The notes under the pieces were generated by a model. The model saw only the letters and a program-made list of their open reading frames with translations, was not told where the DNA came from and made no database searches. A DNA stretch of 55,131 nucleotides. Origin: Thiothrix sp. (GTDB lineage Bacteria; Pseudomonadota; Gammaproteobacteria; Thiotrichales; Thiotrichaceae). The stretch lies in the NCBI RefSeq assembly GCF_028714775.1, contig NZ_JAQTLS010000004.1, positions 1 to 55,131 of the forward strand, given 5' to 3'. The position numbers were made by a program, and so were the translations under genes. This document shows, piece after piece, positions 53,809 through 55,131 of the stretch (within the stretch, counting starts at the first letter, position 1; every line of letters begins with the position of its first letter).

Positions 53809-55131
53809 ATGTCAGAGCTTAAATCCAAGGGAAAATCAGGCACAAACGGTGACACTGGTTATCAGTTCATGAACGCTAATCCGGCAGCAGAGCAATACGA
53901 GCCGTCTGTCGTTAGCGAAGCAGATTTACCCCGCAAAGTAGATTTACGCCCGTTTATGACTCCCGTGGAAAATCAGGGGTCAATTGGTTCTTGTACTGCT
54001 AATGCCATTGCTGGTGCTTATGAATATTTGATTAAACGCCATTTACAAGGCGCAGAAGTCGATATTAGCCGCTTGTTTATTTATTACAACGCCCGCTGGC
54101 GGGCAGGCAACCAAAATAAGGTGACGGGTAGCCGCATCCAATATGGGATGGAAAGTTTGCAAACGTTTGGTGCATGTACCGAAAAATCATGGCCTTATAA
54201 CGTCAAAGCGGTGCTGGATAAGCCAGAAGATGCGGCTTATAGTGAGGCATCACGTTTCAAGGTCTTGCAGATGCAAAATCTCCCAACCCAGTTGGATAAG
54301 TGGAAAAGCTGTTTGGCTGAAGGCTACCCGATTGTGTTTGGCTGCGCTTTGTTTGATTCCTTTGACGATTGTAAGAAACAAGGCGGTGTTGTTCCTATGC
54401 CTGCGCCTTCGGATGCTGGTCGGGGTGAACATCGGCTTCATGCCATGTTGTGCGTGGGTTATTCCGATGTGGATGAGGCATTTATTGTCAGGAACTCGTG
54501 GGGGGATAGTTGGGGTGAACGCGGATATTGTTACATTCCTTACAATTACTTGATGAGTGAAAAACTTAATCTGGGGGATTCTTGGATTATCCGTGCAGCG
54601 GAAAATATCCCTACGCCGGAAGAAGGTTGGGATGACAATAATAAATCCATCATTAAAAATAAACCTAACTTTAATATTAATCCGTACTCGTTTGATGCCT
54701 ATGACCTGCTTGATTTGGTCTTTTTCGATCTGTCCGATGATCTGGATTATTCCGACTATGTGCCGGATGAATATACAACGTACTCTGAAACGATAGAGTA
54801 CGTGTCCGAGTACATGGAAGAGACTGAAGAATTCTACTCGTATGAATCGTCCAGCGAAGAATACGAGGAAGAGGAAGAGTCCGAAGAAGCCGATGACGAA
54901 GAGTCTGACGAAGACGAATCCGAGGAAGAAGAGGAAGCTGACGACGAAGAATCGGAAGACGATGAGGAATCCGATGACGAGGAGTCAGAGGAAGAAGAGG
55001 AAGTTGACGACGAAGAATCGGAAGACGATGAGGAATCCGATGACGAGGAGTCAGAGGAAGAAGAGGAAGTTGACGACGAAGAATCGGAAGACGATGAGGA
55101 ATCCGATGACGAGGAGTCAGAGGAAGAAGAG
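53809..55131 (+). CDS. Papain-family (C1A) cysteine protease with a repetitive acidic tail (3' end outside window)
   Basis: Open from ATG 53809 (AAGGAG 8 nt upstream) to the window edge, 441 residues so far. The protease domain covers about 40-265: oxyanion Q56 and nucleophile C62 (VENQGSIGSCTANAIAGAYE), catalytic H211 (GEHRLHAMLCVGYSD) and N229 (VRNSWGDSWGERGY). No signal peptide or typical inhibitory propeptide is visible. From about residue 337 the protein becomes almost purely Glu/Asp/Ser and passes into exact 22-residue repeats. The AT-rich 186-nt region before it probably holds the promoter. Confidence 0.9.
   Translation, partial: MSELKSKGKSGTNGDTGYQFMNANPAAEQYEPSVVSEADLPRKVDLRPFMTPVENQGSIGSCTANAIAGAYEYLIKRHLQGAEVDISRLFIYYNARWRAGNQNKVTGSRIQYGMESLQTFGACTEKSWPYNVKAVLDKPEDAAYSEASRFKVLQMQNLPTQLDKWKSCLAEGYPIVFGCALFDSFDDCKKQGGVVPMPAPSDAGRGEHRLHAMLCVGYSDVDEAFIVRNSWGDSWGERGYCYIPYNYLMSEKLNLGDSWIIRAAENIPTPEEGWDDNNKSIIKNKPNFNINPYSFDAYDLLDLVFFDLSDDLDYSDYVPDEYTTYSETIEYVSEYMEETEEFYSYESSSEEYEEEEESEEADDEESDEDESEEEEEADDEESEDDEESDDEESEEEEEVDDEESEDDEESDDEESEEEEEVDDEESEDDEESDDEESEEEE
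54935..55131 (+). repeat. 66-bp tandem repeat encoding a 22-residue acidic unit
   Basis: Starts at 54935, 55001 and 55067 are exactly 66 bp apart. Units are identical apart from one base (GCTGAC versus GTTGAC), reading EADDEESEDDEESDDEES-like. The third copy reaches the window edge, so more may follow. Near-perfect identity implies recent expansion by slippage or unequal recombination. Confidence 0.92.

Overview
The window looks like a chromosomal segment of a gammaproteobacterium, possibly a sulfur-oxidising member of the Thiotrichales (Thiothrix-like). The evidence is gene content and protein style only: an E. coli-type aspartate-semialdehyde dehydrogenase, a long FadE-type acyl-CoA dehydrogenase, OxyR with its redox cysteine pair, a classical type II secretion operon, LrgAB, and moderate GC content. 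The genus is an inference. I saw no rRNA, tRNA, CRISPR array, prophage or insertion sequence.

Layout. (a) 1-9914, minus strand: two consecutive giant secreted proteins built from cadherin-like domains and acidic thrombospondin-type-3 calcium-binding repeats. The left one runs off the window; it also carries a cysteine-paired beta-propeller-like region and an SdrD-B-like domain. (b) 10-27 kb: mostly housekeeping and membrane genes: tag, two MFS transporters, a PhnA-family protein, an ABC exporter pair, asd, a Dps-like ferritin, lrgAB, cardiolipin synthase, rpmB-rpmG, folB-folK, and two glycine-zipper lipoproteins. A perfect 30-bp inverted repeat lies between tag and the first MFS gene. (c) 26.8-38 kb: a secreted von Willebrand A protein, the type II secretion genes gspEFGHIJK, oxyR, and a fatty-acid beta-oxidation pair (FadJ-like and thiolase). 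(d) 38-44.7 kb: a HigBA-type toxin-antitoxin pair, small unknown proteins, a Sel1-repeat protein, fadE, and a YiiX-like papain-fold hydrolase.

(e) 44.8-55.1 kb is the accessory-looking part, dominated by exported or unknown proteins: an HdeA-like periplasmic protein, two proteins sharing an undescribed four-cysteine domain, a TMEM43-family membrane protein, a lipoprotein joining a caspase-like protease to an FGE/SUMF-like domain, an alpha-carbonic anhydrase lipoprotein, the 5'-truncated remnant of an unknown gene, a protein ending in a DnaJ-like zinc site, and at the right edge a papain-family protease whose acidic tail is an expanding 66-bp tandem repeat.

How the parts may fit: gspEFGHIJK supplies the cytoplasmic ATPase, the platform protein and all pseudopilins of a type II secretion system. 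Many genes nearby encode signal-peptide proteins or lipoproteins that could be cargo, although nothing in the sequence proves this. OxyR and the Dps-like ferritin point to peroxide defence; FadE, the FadJ-like protein and the thiolase make up a beta-oxidation route. The most unusual material is the pair of giant adhesin-like genes, the caspase/FGE-like lipoprotein with its four-cysteine-domain neighbours, and the acidic-tailed papain protease.
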